The notes below the pieces were generated by a model that saw nothing but the letters and a program-made list of their open reading frames with translations, made no database searches and was not told the origin of the DNA. Shown here piece by piece: positions 1 to 8,046 of a stretch of 34,154 nucleotides of DNA. Made by a program: the position numbers and the translations under genes. Origin of the DNA: a virus; IMG/VR virus record IMGVR_UViG_3300044712_002672, positions 1 to 34,154 of that record. One strand, given 5' to 3'. The first letter of the stretch is position 1. The number at the start of each line of letters is the position of its first letter.

Positions 1-819
1 CAGAGAAACCCGGTGTTCCACTACTATATCAAGACCGAGATAACACTCTTCGCCTGTTCGCCGCCGGCCCAGATGTTTGCTGCCAGCGTCCTCGGTTATG
101 GTACGATGTTCCTTGCCGGAGTCGATTTTGGCTTTGACGCGAAGCTATCCCGGTTCACCAACTACACCAAGAAGCGCGATCCGCAGCCCATTTCGGCCAT
201 CAAGCGCATCTTTGGGTATAAAGAGGGTGATATCGGCATATGGGAAGAGCACAAGCACGAGACACCGCCCAACTACGATGGCCCGCCCATGGATGGGAAT
301 ATGCATCCCGACACCATTGTGTTGTCCAACAATGGGTTGCTCACCCAAAGTGTCCACGTCTACTATAAGAAAAACTTCCTGTCAGCCTGGAATCTGTGCG
401 GAAAGACCATCTATCGGATGGGCCACGGGATAATGACCGAGGTTCCCGAGGTCAAGGTCGAGGATGTGATGGCCCGTCAGGGGTACGGCTACACCACTCA
501 GCCACAAGCCTACATAGAGGAACAGTCCGAGAACTATCTGGCGACCGTGGGAGCCTTTGTCCTTAATACCAGCGCGGGCAAGCTGTTCATAGAAGCAAAA
601 GATCCCGAGAATGACCTTGTGGCCTACATGAAAGGTATGCGGAGCCGATACGTCTGCGATATCTGCGGGATACACCTTACCCACCCTGAATTGGACGTGG
701 ACCATTCAGGCGACCTGTGCCCTCGGTGCCAGAGAGGCCATACCAAGCACGAGATAGAGGTAGACATCGAATCCAACATGGCCAGGATCAGGGCTAGGCT
801 ATCTTCCAAAAAGCCGTGA
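1..819 (+). CDS. DUF115/MptE-like protein with C-terminal zinc motif (5' partial)
   Basis: The reading frame is open to the first base of the window, so the gene is truncated at the left edge; the GTG at 13 is only the first internal start. The segment with ASVLGYGTMFLAGVDFGFD resembles the nucleotide-binding part of DUF115 (6-hydroxymethylpterin pyrophosphokinase MptE-like) proteins, which share a Rossmann-type fold with some glycosyltransferases and occur in phages. Near the C-terminus, CDIC and CPRC pairs about 20 residues apart look like a treble-clef or ribbon zinc site. It lies just upstream of the terminase genes. The reaction is unknown: it could modify a sugar or nucleotide, or simply use the fold. 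Family assignment is from memory of motifs and is moderate. Confidence 0.6.
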   Translation, partial: QRNPVFHYYIKTEITLFACSPPAQMFAASVLGYGTMFLAGVDFGFDAKLSRFTNYTKKRDPQPISAIKRIFGYKEGDIGIWEEHKHETPPNYDGPPMDGNMHPDTIVLSNNGLLTQSVHVYYKKNFLSAWNLCGKTIYRMGHGIMTEVPEVKVEDVMARQGYGYTTQPQAYIEEQSENYLATVGAFVLNTSAGKLFIEAKDPENDLVAYMKGMRSRYVCDICGIHLTHPELDVDHSGDLCPRCQRGHTKHEIEVDIESNMARIRARLSSKKP

Positions 820-832
820 TATGGTGTATACT
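804..832 (+). promoter_or_regulatory. Promoter for a near-leaderless terminase small subunit mRNA
   Basis: TTCCAA (804-809), a 17-bp spacer and TATACT (827-832). The sequence TGGTGTATA (822-830) recurs exactly at the promoter at 8065-8073, which supports a shared phage promoter class. A start 7-8 bases after the -10 would fall at about 839-840, directly at the ATG at 841. A second TATAAT at 837-842 overlaps the start codon and is less likely. Confidence 0.5.
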
Positions 833-840
833 TCTGTATA

Positions 841-1209
841 ATGAAGCGGGAGAAGAAGGTAGACGGTCCTAAGCGCCCTGTCGGGCATCCCTTTGTCCAT
901 GACAGGAAGGCCCTGCTGGTCAAACTTGAACAATACATAGAGGAGACCGAGGTCCCGATAGTGGCTGAGTTCGCCTACAAGAACGGGTTGCACCGACAGC
1001 AACTGTACGACATGGCCGAATTAAGCGACGCTATCAAAAGGTTAGTGACCAAGAAAGAGGCCGCCTTAGATAGAAAGGCTCAGATGGGCGAGATGCCCAT
1101 GGCCTTTGCCATATTCTCGCTCAAGCAGCTAGGATGGCGGGACAACCAAGACATCAACCATAGCGGTTCGGTGAGCTACAAGGTGATACCGGACAAGGGT
1201 GAGGATTAG
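841..1209 (+). CDS. terS: Terminase small subunit
   Basis: 122 residues, the usual size of small terminases. An N-terminal basic stretch with GHPFVHDRKALL (compare the GRPTKY start of many small terminases) is followed by a helix-turn-helix-like segment (about 35-60: EFAYKNGLHRQQLYDM) and a C-terminal oligomerisation-like region ending in LKQLGWRDNQD, typical of phage DNA-packaging proteins that recognise pac/cos DNA and hand it to the large subunit. The large terminase follows after two small genes. The first in-frame ATG after a stop at 817-819 is 841, and it has no Shine-Dalgarno sequence; a promoter -10 sits 8 bases upstream, so the message may be leaderless. Confidence 0.8.
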   Translation: MKREKKVDGPKRPVGHPFVHDRKALLVKLEQYIEETEVPIVAEFAYKNGLHRQQLYDMAELSDAIKRLVTKKEAALDRKAQMGEMPMAFAIFSLKQLGWRDNQDINHSGSVSYKVIPDKGED

Positions 1210-1213
1210 CCTT

Positions 1214-1411
1214 ATGCGTGATAAGGTAAAGATTGACAATGGCGTAAAGGTTGTATGCTCTTGTTCGCCAGATGTCGATGTTTTGGCCGATACTATGCTT
1301 TCCGTTCAAATGTCAAGGCTAAAGGATGAGAACGCACGGCTTAAGAATGAGATAAAAATCTTAAAGCAAAATCGGATTGGGATTATGCCTAAAAAATGCA
1401 AGGAGGGCTAG
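1214..1411 (+). CDS. Small hypothetical protein with coiled coil
   Basis: 65 residues from ATG 1214, with GAGG about 10 bases upstream. A GTG at 1199 overlapping the previous gene is an alternative. An N-terminal half with a CSC motif is followed by a predicted coiled coil (LKDENARLKNEIKILKQN). I do not recognise a family. Codons are more A/T-rich than in the flanking terminase genes, which fits an acquired accessory gene inserted between the two terminase subunits. Confidence 0.5.
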   Translation: MRDKVKIDNGVKVVCSCSPDVDVLADTMLSVQMSRLKDENARLKNEIKILKQNRIGIMPKKCKEG

Positions 1412-1412
1412 C

Positions 1413-1637
1413 ATGGCAGGGACATCGGCAGGAGCTAAGAAAGGTTGGGCCGGGCGCAGCAGGAAAGGCAATACTAGCCCAAAAGCCCAGCGGATTATTT
1501 ATATGTCGAAATCGCCTAAGGGCATAGCATCAAATATGCGCATGGCTGGTTCTATGTCGGAAGGGCCCAAGGGTAGGGCTGTTATGAGGAAAGAATCTAA
1601 AATGGCATTAAAGATCAGGAAACGGGCAAGGGGTTAG
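1413..1637 (+). CDS. Small basic SAGAKKGW-family protein, copy 1
   Basis: 74 residues from ATG 1413, preceded by AAGGAGG at 1399-1405. It begins MAGTSAGAKKGWAGRSRKG and is very rich in Lys, Arg and Gly. A protein starting MAGNSAGAKKGWKSR is encoded at 11408-11590, so the window carries two paralogues. Such basic mini-proteins are common beside phage terminase and head genes, but I know no proven role; nucleic-acid binding is an inference from charge. A/T-richer codon use than its neighbours. Confidence 0.6.
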   Translation: MAGTSAGAKKGWAGRSRKGNTSPKAQRIIYMSKSPKGIASNMRMAGSMSEGPKGRAVMRKESKMALKIRKRARG

Positions 1638-1640
1638 CCC

Positions 1641-2900
1641 ATGTCCAGCGTAGTCGAGGTCAACCTTACCGGGTCCATCAGCCAGAAGATGAACCCGGCC
1701 TTCCGGCCCTTGGTATCCAACAAGGACCGGATACAGGTTCTCGTCGGCGGCGCTTCAAGCTCCAAGTCCTTCAGCACGGCTCAGAAGCTCCTATACAAGG
1801 TCATGGCCGAGGACGGCCATAAGGTTCTCGTGGTCCGCAAGGTGGCTGCCACGCTCAGGCATAGCTGTTTCGACCTGCTGTTGGCCATCATGGCCGACTG
1901 GAACATGCGGGCCTTGTTCAAGATCATGCAGACCGACCTGTCCATGAAGTGCCTAGTCAATGGCAACGAGATACTGTTTACCGGACTGGACGATGTAGAG
2001 CGGCTCAAGTCTATCCACGGGGTAACTGATATCTGGATTGAGGAAGCCAGCGAGATAACCGAGGCGGATTTCAACCAGCTTGACCTGCGGCTCCGTGGCG
2101 AGACGAAGCACAAGAAGCAGATTACCTTGACCTTGAACCCTATCAGCGCGCAGCACTGGATCAAAAAACGTTTCTGGGACAGGCAGGAAGACTCTGCCCT
2201 TACCCACCACAGCACCTACAAGGACAACCGCCACATAGATGCCGACACCATCCGCCGGCTGGAAGGGATAACCGATCCCTACTTCCGGGATGTGTACGTC
2301 CTTGGCAAGTGGGGTATCTTTGCCAACGCCGTCTTTACAAACTACGTCATCGAGGACTTCCCGTATGGCGAGGATGACCTAGAGAACGTCAGCCAGGGCA
2401 TGGACTTTGGCTACGCCCACGCCTCGGCCCTTGAGCGGGTGGGATTCAGGGACGGCGAACTATACGTCTTTGACGAGCTATACGGTAAGGGCTGGACAAA
2501 CCGGGACTTCATCCGATACATGGGCGAGTACTTTGGCGATAAGGCGTTCCAGTGGCCCATTACGGCGGACTCAGCCGAGCCTGACAGGATCGAGGAATGG
2601 TATAGGGAAGGATACACTGGTGTGACTCCTGCCAAGAAGGGCGCGGGCTCTTTGCGTTTCGGCATAGACTACCTGTGCAACCGCAGGATACATATCCATG
2701 CCACCAGATGCCCGCACTTCATTGCGGAAATCCAGCAGTTCAAGCGCCGCGAGGACAAGGACGGCAACGCCATAGATCAGTTTGTCGAGCTAAATGATGA
2801 TACGATAGCGGCTGTGCGGTATGCCACGGAGTACATCTGGAGCAATGCTGGCTCCACCTGGGCTCCCTCTGAATACAGCGCATCCGATCTGGGACTCTAG
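1641..2900 (+). CDS. terL: Terminase large subunit (ATPase-nuclease)
   Basis: 419 residues, normal for PBSX/Terminase_3-type large subunits that pump DNA into the procapsid and cut concatemers. The N-terminal ATPase has Walker A GGASSSKS (36-43) and Walker B DIWIEEAS (130-137), with the catalytic Glu after the WIE. The C-terminal RNase H-like nuclease shows GMDFGYAH (first Asp 255), ITADSAEPDR (Asp 310) and a late NDDTIAAVRYA (Asp 386/387), the three usual metal ligands. ATG 1641 follows the previous stop by 3 bases with a purine-rich AAGGGG upstream. The gene directly precedes the portal, the standard order. Confidence 0.95.
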   Translation: MSSVVEVNLTGSISQKMNPAFRPLVSNKDRIQVLVGGASSSKSFSTAQKLLYKVMAEDGHKVLVVRKVAATLRHSCFDLLLAIMADWNMRALFKIMQTDLSMKCLVNGNEILFTGLDDVERLKSIHGVTDIWIEEASEITEADFNQLDLRLRGETKHKKQITLTLNPISAQHWIKKRFWDRQEDSALTHHSTYKDNRHIDADTIRRLEGITDPYFRDVYVLGKWGIFANAVFTNYVIEDFPYGEDDLENVSQGMDFGYAHASALERVGFRDGELYVFDELYGKGWTNRDFIRYMGEYFGDKAFQWPITADSAEPDRIEEWYREGYTGVTPAKKGAGSLRFGIDYLCNRRIHIHATRCPHFIAEIQQFKRREDKDGNAIDQFVELNDDTIAAVRYATEYIWSNAGSTWAPSEYSASDLGL

Positions 2901-2909
2901 GGAGTTGCC

Positions 2910-4379
2910 ATGGACCTTCTACGTACCGACAAGGACACGCTGACCTCGGATGACATCCTTGCCCAGATAGCCGATTACGAGGCCAAGGAAGTGCCCGAGC
3001 TTGACAAGATGTGGGACTACTATGAGGGCGAGAACTGCAAAATACTGGATAGGAAGACGCCCGATCCCAACAACCCTGACAACAAGATCGTGGTGCCCTA
3101 CGGCCGCAAGATCATCAACACCTTCACTGGCTACGCTTATCGACCGCACTACATCACCTACAAGGCCAACGTGGAGATGGAGGGCGCGGATGCGGCGACG
3201 ATGCCTGCCAATCCTGCCGAAAAGGTGTTCATGCAGGAACTACAGCATGTGTTCGATGACAACAACGAGCATATCAAGACATCCAGGGCCGGCAGGAACA
3301 CGGGCATCTTCGGCCTGAGCTACGAGCTGCTGTACTTCGACATGATAGGCAACGAGGTTGATCCTCGGTTCTTTACCGTGGACCCTCGCCAGATGATCCT
3401 TTTGTATGACTACGCCCCGGAGCCCAACATCAAGATGGCGATCCGGTTCTACAAGATCAACAAAAACAAGTACAAGGTGGAAGTGTACTACCCTGACAGG
3501 GTGGAGCTGTACGACAGGACGCGGGACGACCTGGAAAACAAGTGGCACCTCATCCCTACGGCCGCCAGCCCTAACTTCTTTGGCACGGTCCCTGTGGTGC
3601 CCTACTACATGGGCGATGAGGCCCAGAGCATCATCGAGCCTGTCATCAGCCTGATAGATGCCTATGACGTGCTGTTCAGTGACAGCATGAATGAGTTCGA
3701 CAGATTCGCCTTTGCCTATCTCGTGATGAAGAAGTTTGGCCTGACCGATCCTGTCCAGAAGAAAGACCCGACCAAGGAAAACTGGGCGCTGAAGCTTTTG
3801 AAGCGCAGGCGCATCTTCGAAAACCTGCCTGCCGACGCTGATATAAAGTTCCTGACCAAGGATATTCCCACTGAGTTCATCCAGTACATGGCCCAATCGC
3901 TCAGGGATCAGATACACATACAGAGCCATGTGCCAGACTTCACCAGCGACAAGATGGCCGGGACTTCGGGCATCGCCATCCAGCGGCTGATGTTCGACTT
4001 TGAGAACCTTGTCTCGTCGGCCGAAGCGGACTTTGATGTTGGCCTGTACCGACGTATCGAGCTTCTGGCCGATGTACTGGGCAAGCTGGGCCGACCTACC
4101 GGGACACCTGACATGGTGACCATCAGCCACAAGCGCAATGTGCCGCTCAACCTACAGGAGTTCGCCCAGACGGCCCTGACCATGAACCAGGCAGGATTCT
4201 CGAAGTGGTTACAGGCAGACATCATGCCGGACGATATCATCCCCAATGTTGAAGAGGAACTGGACAGGCAGGATGAGGAGGCGAAGGCTTCCTTCGACGC
4301 CATGCAGTTCGGGCCTACAGGACTAGATGCCGGGGCCTCCGAGCCGATACCCCCGGAAGGAGCGAACAATGGCGCTTAA
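2910..4379 (+). CDS. Portal protein (SPP1 gp6-like)
   Basis: 489 residues. The opening (LTSDDILAQIADYEAKEVPELDKMWDYYEG, shown here only in part), the KIVVPYGRKIINTFTGY segment and the late FTSDKMAGTSGIAIQ stretch fit the SPP1 gp6-like portal family, the dodecameric ring at the capsid vertex through which DNA passes and to which the adaptor binds. The C-terminus is acidic and Pro/Gly-rich. It lies directly after the large terminase and overlaps the next gene by 11 bases. Start ATG 2910 has GGGAG 9 bases upstream. Confidence 0.93.
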   Translation: MDLLRTDKDTLTSDDILAQIADYEAKEVPELDKMWDYYEGENCKILDRKTPDPNNPDNKIVVPYGRKIINTFTGYAYRPHYITYKANVEMEGADAATMPANPAEKVFMQELQHVFDDNNEHIKTSRAGRNTGIFGLSYELLYFDMIGNEVDPRFFTVDPRQMILLYDYAPEPNIKMAIRFYKINKNKYKVEVYYPDRVELYDRTRDDLENKWHLIPTAASPNFFGTVPVVPYYMGDEAQSIIEPVISLIDAYDVLFSDSMNEFDRFAFAYLVMKKFGLTDPVQKKDPTKENWALKLLKRRRIFENLPADADIKFLTKDIPTEFIQYMAQSLRDQIHIQSHVPDFTSDKMAGTSGIAIQRLMFDFENLVSSAEADFDVGLYRRIELLADVLGKLGRPTGTPDMVTISHKRNVPLNLQEFAQTALTMNQAGFSKWLQADIMPDDIIPNVEEELDRQDEEAKASFDAMQFGPTGLDAGASEPIPPEGANNGA

Positions 4380-4743
4380 AGTACCCAATGTGGGCGAGCA
4401 GGAGTTTCTGACCCGCGCCCTGACCTACGAGGGCTCGAAGCTCAAGCTGTACACCAACAACTACGTTTGCACCGAGACCTCGGTTGTTGGCGACTTCACC
4501 GAGTGCGCTGTCGCAGGCTACGCGGCCAAGACCTTACTGTCTGGTTCTTGGACAACCTCAAGCACGGCGACTTATGCCGAGCAGGAGTTCCTACCCACCA
4601 CGGCGACGAGCGTGTACGGTTACTACGTGACCAACTCAGCGGCCAGTGTGGTGCTGTGGGCCGAGCAGTTTACGGGCGCTCCCTACGTCATCCCTGCCGG
4701 CGGTGGGTCGATCAAGGTCACGCTGAACATCACTGCGGACTAA
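4369..4743 (+). CDS. Virion-associated protein of the LYTN/DFTE/GYAAKTL type
   Basis: 124 residues from ATG 4369 with GGAAGGAG at 4355-4362, overlapping the portal stop. The motifs LKLYTNNY, DFTECAVAGYAAKTL and a beta-rich tail ending in GGGSIKVTLNITAD match a small phage protein family usually found among head/portal genes and annotated as hypothetical or structural. Probably a beta-sandwich virion component. Function is not established; the assignment rests on remembered motifs and position. Confidence 0.65.
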   Translation: MALKVPNVGEQEFLTRALTYEGSKLKLYTNNYVCTETSVVGDFTECAVAGYAAKTLLSGSWTTSSTATYAEQEFLPTTATSVYGYYVTNSAASVVLWAEQFTGAPYVIPAGGGSIKVTLNITAD

Positions 4744-4760
4744 GGGAGGATGATACGGCT

Positions 4761-5576
4761 ATATCAAGCTATGACGGCCTCGTAGCCGGTTTGGCAAGTG
4801 GCCAGTCCTTCCTCTTTTCCAAGGCCAGCATCGCAAATACTGGAGCCAACTCGCAGTGGAGCCTGTGGCGGGCCACGGGCATCCCTGTCCAGCCTGCTGC
4901 TCCCACTGCCACGGTGGTCACTGTTGTCACCGCCATCACGGATACGACAGGATCGATCAACTACGGCATGCAGGTGGCCACGGGCCAGACTGCCTACATC
5001 GCCAAGCTGGCCATAGTGGGATCGGTCACCAACGCCCTGTTTGTGGCCGACAGGCTTGTCCACAATGGCGGATTGGCGCACAACACCACGGCGCTCAACA
5101 CTTTCAACACCTTCACCCTGCCGTCTGACCGTGGCCTGGACCTGACAAACTACACCGATGTCCACTGGTTCCTTGAGATTTACACCGATATCGGCGTCAC
5201 CGCGAATACCTGTACGGTCACCTACGATAGCCCTACATCGTCCACCCAGACCGTCGCCATATCCCTTGGCGGGGCCTCGCCCCTGAACAGGGCGGGCAAG
5301 CTGATAGAGATACCGCCCAACGCCGGACATCCCATCGTGGATATCAAGTCCACGCGCATGACCACGGCCTCGGCTGTGGCTGGTAGTTATGGCATCACGG
5401 CGTTGAAAGAGCATGGCATGTATCCCATGGGCACGGTCAATGTCGGTGTTCTGTACGACTTCGCGCAGGCTGGACTGCATGACATTCCTACAACCGCTAG
5501 CATCATGTTCTACGTGATGTGTACCACCACGAGCACGGGTATAGTCTCTGGCATGATGCGGGTGGTCAAGGGATGA
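4761..5576 (+). CDS. Phage virion protein (SSYDGLVAGLASGQ family), start codon uncertain
   Basis: About 270 residues of good coding sequence. SSYDGLVAGLASGQSFLF and SQWSLWRATGIP match a phage structural family found near portal genes, apparently secreted into the head or decorating it. The start is odd: GGGAGG at 4744-4749 is followed by ATG 4750 in another frame, which stops after 11 codons. In the coding frame the candidates are ACG 4755, ATA 4761 or, as first ordinary start, TTG 4791, which would remove conserved residues. The gene ends in an ATGA overlap with the next gene at 5573-5576. A one-base deletion after ATG 4750 would explain the arrangement. Confidence 0.65.
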   Translation: MSSYDGLVAGLASGQSFLFSKASIANTGANSQWSLWRATGIPVQPAAPTATVVTVVTAITDTTGSINYGMQVATGQTAYIAKLAIVGSVTNALFVADRLVHNGGLAHNTTALNTFNTFTLPSDRGLDLTNYTDVHWFLEIYTDIGVTANTCTVTYDSPTSSTQTVAISLGGASPLNRAGKLIEIPPNAGHPIVDIKSTRMTTASAVAGSYGITALKEHGMYPMGTVNVGVLYDFAQAGLHDIPTTASIMFYVMCTTTSTGIVSGMMRVVKG

Positions 5577-6598
5577 CGCGCTACCAGGACGGTCAATGGC
5601 CGTCCTATGGCGGCTTCAATGACAATCTGGCCCCTGCCTTGGAGCGTGGCCGCTCTTCCGCAATCTTGCGGAAAAGCGATCCGCATGACCGGGCCGCATG
5701 GATCTTGCAGGATGGGTTTTTCGGCAGTACCTCGAACGCCTTCTCGTGCACCGGATCAGGTACCCTAGCCTTCAGTGGCAATGCAGTTGCCAGCCAGAAC
5801 TACATCTATGCCGGATCGGGATCGTTGCTGTTTGACGGTGCTGCCACTACAAGCTTCTCAGGTGGCGCGGCTTTCACGTTTTCCGGATCGGGCACGCTGT
5901 CATTCAGTGGTGCGGCGACAGCCAGCCAGAATTACATCTACGCAGGATCGGGTAGCCTAGCCTTCACGGGCGCGGGTACGACCAAACAAGCGTACATCTT
6001 CGCCGGGGCTGGGGCATTATCCTTTACGGGCGATGCCGGGAGCGTATTCGGCACCCTGTATGCAGGATCGGGCACGCTTGCCCTGTCCGGGGCGGCGATC
6101 ACCAGCCAGGCTGTCACCAACTATACCTTCGCCGGCTCAGGCACGCTGGCATTTTCGGGTGCTGGATCTAGCTACCTCACCCTGTCCACGGCCGGGACCG
6201 GCACTCTAGCGCTGTCAGGATCGGCCACGACATCCAAGGGCTACATCACGGCAGGATCGGGTACCATCGACCTGTCAGGGGCCGCGAGTTCGTACCTCAC
6301 CCAGCCCTATGCGGGATCGGGCACACTCTCGCTGTCGGGCGCGGCGCAGACTTCGTATTCCGGCGCAGTGGCCTTCTCCTTCACCGGATCAGGAACGATC
6401 CTATTTGCTGGAAGGGCCTACGTTCCACGTGGAACGGGCGAGTGGACCATAGGCATGACGAGCGTACAGCCTGGGACCATGGCGAGCGCCCTGCAACCCG
6501 GCCTGTCGGCAAGCGTCCTACAGCCGGGCATAGGAGTTATGGTGTACCAGCCCTCGATTGACATGATAGACGTATATCCGATGATGGAGGCCGCGTGA
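5573..6598 (+). CDS. Repetitive beta-structured virion protein (GSGTL repeats)
   Basis: 341 residues from ATG 5573, which overlaps the preceding stop. After a 50-residue head (SYGGFNDNLAPALERG) come about eleven repeats of 19-24 residues (57-283) with core (Y/F)AGSGTLxFSGAA, each likely a two-strand beta unit, followed by a short region with four QPG/QPS motifs (about 297-330: SVQPG, ALQPG, VLQPG, VYQPS). Such repeats suggest a fibre, spike or solenoid on the capsid or neck. It lies among head genes, so a head fibre is a reasonable guess. No enzymatic motif is visible. A perfect 16-bp palindrome sits at the end of the repeats. Confidence 0.75.
   Translation: MTRYQDGQWPSYGGFNDNLAPALERGRSSAILRKSDPHDRAAWILQDGFFGSTSNAFSCTGSGTLAFSGNAVASQNYIYAGSGSLLFDGAATTSFSGGAAFTFSGSGTLSFSGAATASQNYIYAGSGSLAFTGAGTTKQAYIFAGAGALSFTGDAGSVFGTLYAGSGTLALSGAAITSQAVTNYTFAGSGTLAFSGAGSSYLTLSTAGTGTLALSGSATTSKGYITAGSGTIDLSGAASSYLTQPYAGSGTLSLSGAAQTSYSGAVAFSFTGSGTILFAGRAYVPRGTGEWTIGMTSVQPGTMASALQPGLSASVLQPGIGVMVYQPSIDMIDVYPMMEAA
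5741..6420 (+). repeat. Eleven imperfect tandem repeats of about 60-75 bp (coding)
   Basis: Each unit contains a variant of GCCGGATCGGGCACGCT and encodes AGSGTLxFSG plus a variable linker. Units differ at many third positions, so they are old, but several share long identical cores, which implies continuing exchange between copies. Useful as a variable-length locus. Confidence 0.8.
6421..6436. other. parS-like perfect palindrome
   Basis: CGTTCCACGTGGAACG is a perfect 16-bp palindrome. Its 14-bp core GTTCCACGTGGAAC is the same as the core of bacterial chromosomal parS sites that bind ParB (general form TGTTYCACGTGRAACA). It lies inside a structural gene and encodes ordinary residues (YVPRGT), so chance cannot be excluded. 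No parA or parB is present in this window. Confidence 0.4.
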
Positions 6599-6936
6599 TG
6601 CCAACCTTAGATGATGCCGTCGAGGGCTCCACCTACGTGGTCATTGTCTCGTTTGTGGATGAGGCTGGGTCGGCCATGGTGCCTGTGACTGCTCTTTGGT
6701 CGCTTAGGGATAACACCGGGGCCATCGTCAATTCCCGGTCCAATGTCCCACTGACGCCTGCCACATCCATGTCGGTGGTGCTGTCGGGGTCGGACCTTGT
6801 ATACGAGCCCAATAGCCATTCCCTTCGCACCCTGACTGTAACCGGCACCTATGATGGATCATACGGCAACGATTTGCCGATAGCCGAGGAGTACAGCTTC
6901 AATGTCCGTCCTCTTGTCGGGATAGCCGATGCCTGA
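6598..6936 (+). CDS. Ig-like beta-sandwich head protein (hypothetical)
   Basis: 112 residues from ATG 6598, with GGAGG at 6586-6590 (7-base spacing); GTG 6595 is less likely. Alternating hydrophobic strands (STYVVIVSFVDEAG, ALWSLRDNTG, SLRTLTVTGTYDG, EEYSFNVRPL) look like an immunoglobulin-like fold, of the kind often found as small capsid or tail decorations. It overlaps the following head-morphogenesis gene by 8 bases. No specific family recognised. Confidence 0.6.
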   Translation: MPTLDDAVEGSTYVVIVSFVDEAGSAMVPVTALWSLRDNTGAIVNSRSNVPLTPATSMSVVLSGSDLVYEPNSHSLRTLTVTGTYDGSYGNDLPIAEEYSFNVRPLVGIADA

Positions 6937-7891
6937 TCTGTCCAAGCTTCAAAAGGCAGTCTTGGCCGATCTTGCCAAGCGCGAGGCGCTCTATGCCAAG
7001 GAGATACAGGATAGCCTCGCCCTTGCTCTGCGAGCCATCTATGGAGAAATGACGCTGATATATTCCAAGTGGGCCAAGAACGGGAAACTGACCAAGGCCG
7101 AGATGACGGCCTACAACAAATACGCCACCATGGAAAAGAACGTTCTGGCGAGGCTTGATCCTGCCTTGAAGGCCAACATAAAGACCATCAAGCGCCTCCT
7201 GCCCGAGCAGTATCAAGCCAGTTTTTTCGAGTCCGCATGGGCTATAGATCAGGCTACCGGGGTGCGGCTGGATTGGGGCATGGTCAATACCAAGGCCAAC
7301 TTGGCTGCAATGGACATTGCCAATCCCAAGAACATCGAGATTGCCAACGCCCTCAAGAACTACACCATCGATGCCAAAAAGCACATACGATCAGCTTTGC
7401 TCAACGGCCTGACCTTGGGCAAGAGCTATCCGCAGATGGCCAAAGACCTCGAGAAGGCCAACCTCAAGATAGCGTCCAATGCCATGACGATAGTCCGTAC
7501 CGAGGGCCAGCGGGCGCAGAACAAGGGCCAGGATGATGCTTACCTAAAGGCTATAGAGAACGGTGTCGAGGGCGTCATGGTCTGGGACGCCACCTTCGAC
7601 GATAGGACTAGGCCCGAACACGCGGCCATGGATGGCGTGGTCAAGTCCAAGGACGGGTACTATCACGGCGCTATCGGCAAAGCACAGTATCCCGGCGATC
7701 CGAACCTGCCGCCTGATCAATCAATCAACTGCCGTTGCCATGAGCGCTTCGAGATATCCGGCTATGCTCCGCAACTTGTACGCACGCGGGCCGAGGGCGT
7801 TCTCCCATTCCAGAGTTTCAAGGAATACGCAAACCAATATCATCCTGACTGGCTGGGCCGGAAGGGATTCGAGAAGCTGAAGGAGGTATGA
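6929..7891 (+). CDS. Minor head protein (SPP1 gp7 / Mu F-like)
   Basis: 320 residues. The C-terminal domain carries the family hallmarks: IVRTEGQRAQNKGQ, VWDATFDDRTRPEHAAMDG and PPDQSINCRCHERFE with the conserved Cys-Arg-Cys. Proteins of this family bind the portal, enter the procapsid in a few copies and help head assembly or DNA delivery. The N-terminal 150 residues are helical and Lys-rich. Position after the portal and before scaffold/capsid is the expected one. Confidence 0.9.
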   Translation: MPDLSKLQKAVLADLAKREALYAKEIQDSLALALRAIYGEMTLIYSKWAKNGKLTKAEMTAYNKYATMEKNVLARLDPALKANIKTIKRLLPEQYQASFFESAWAIDQATGVRLDWGMVNTKANLAAMDIANPKNIEIANALKNYTIDAKKHIRSALLNGLTLGKSYPQMAKDLEKANLKIASNAMTIVRTEGQRAQNKGQDDAYLKAIENGVEGVMVWDATFDDRTRPEHAAMDGVVKSKDGYYHGAIGKAQYPGDPNLPPDQSINCRCHERFEISGYAPQLVRTRAEGVLPFQSFKEYANQYHPDWLGRKGFEKLKEV

Positions 7892-7892
7892 C

Positions 7893-8042
7893 ATGCCGCT
7901 TACCAAGAAGGGTGCCAAGATCAAGAAGGCGATGGTGGAGGAGTATGGCAAGAAGCGCGGTGAATCGGTGTTCTACGCCAGTGAGAACAAGGGCAAGATC
8001 AAGGGAGTCACGAAGAAGAAGCCCAAGAAGAAGGGTAAGTGA
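7893..8042 (+). CDS. Small basic phage protein (KKGAKIKKAM...VFYASENKGKIKGV)
   Basis: 49 residues from ATG 7893, with AAGGAGG at 7880-7886. It starts MPLTKKGAKIKKAMVEEYG and contains VFYASENKGKIKGV, then a poly-lysine tail. This pattern recurs in many unrelated phages, always as a tiny gene near head genes, generally annotated as hypothetical. Strongly basic, so nucleic-acid binding or packaging with DNA is plausible but unproven. Confidence 0.8.
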   Translation: MPLTKKGAKIKKAMVEEYGKKRGESVFYASENKGKIKGVTKKKPKKKGK

Positions 8043-8046
8043 CAAC

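Noticed and set aside
3240-4130. A 296-codon open frame on the - strand
   Set aside because: It lies within the portal gene; no fold or ribosome binding site evident.
4467-4751. Extension of the 4761-5576 gene upstream to a start near 4467
   Set aside because: It would overlap the well-supported gene at 4369-4743 for its whole length and the extra residues look like out-of-frame translation.
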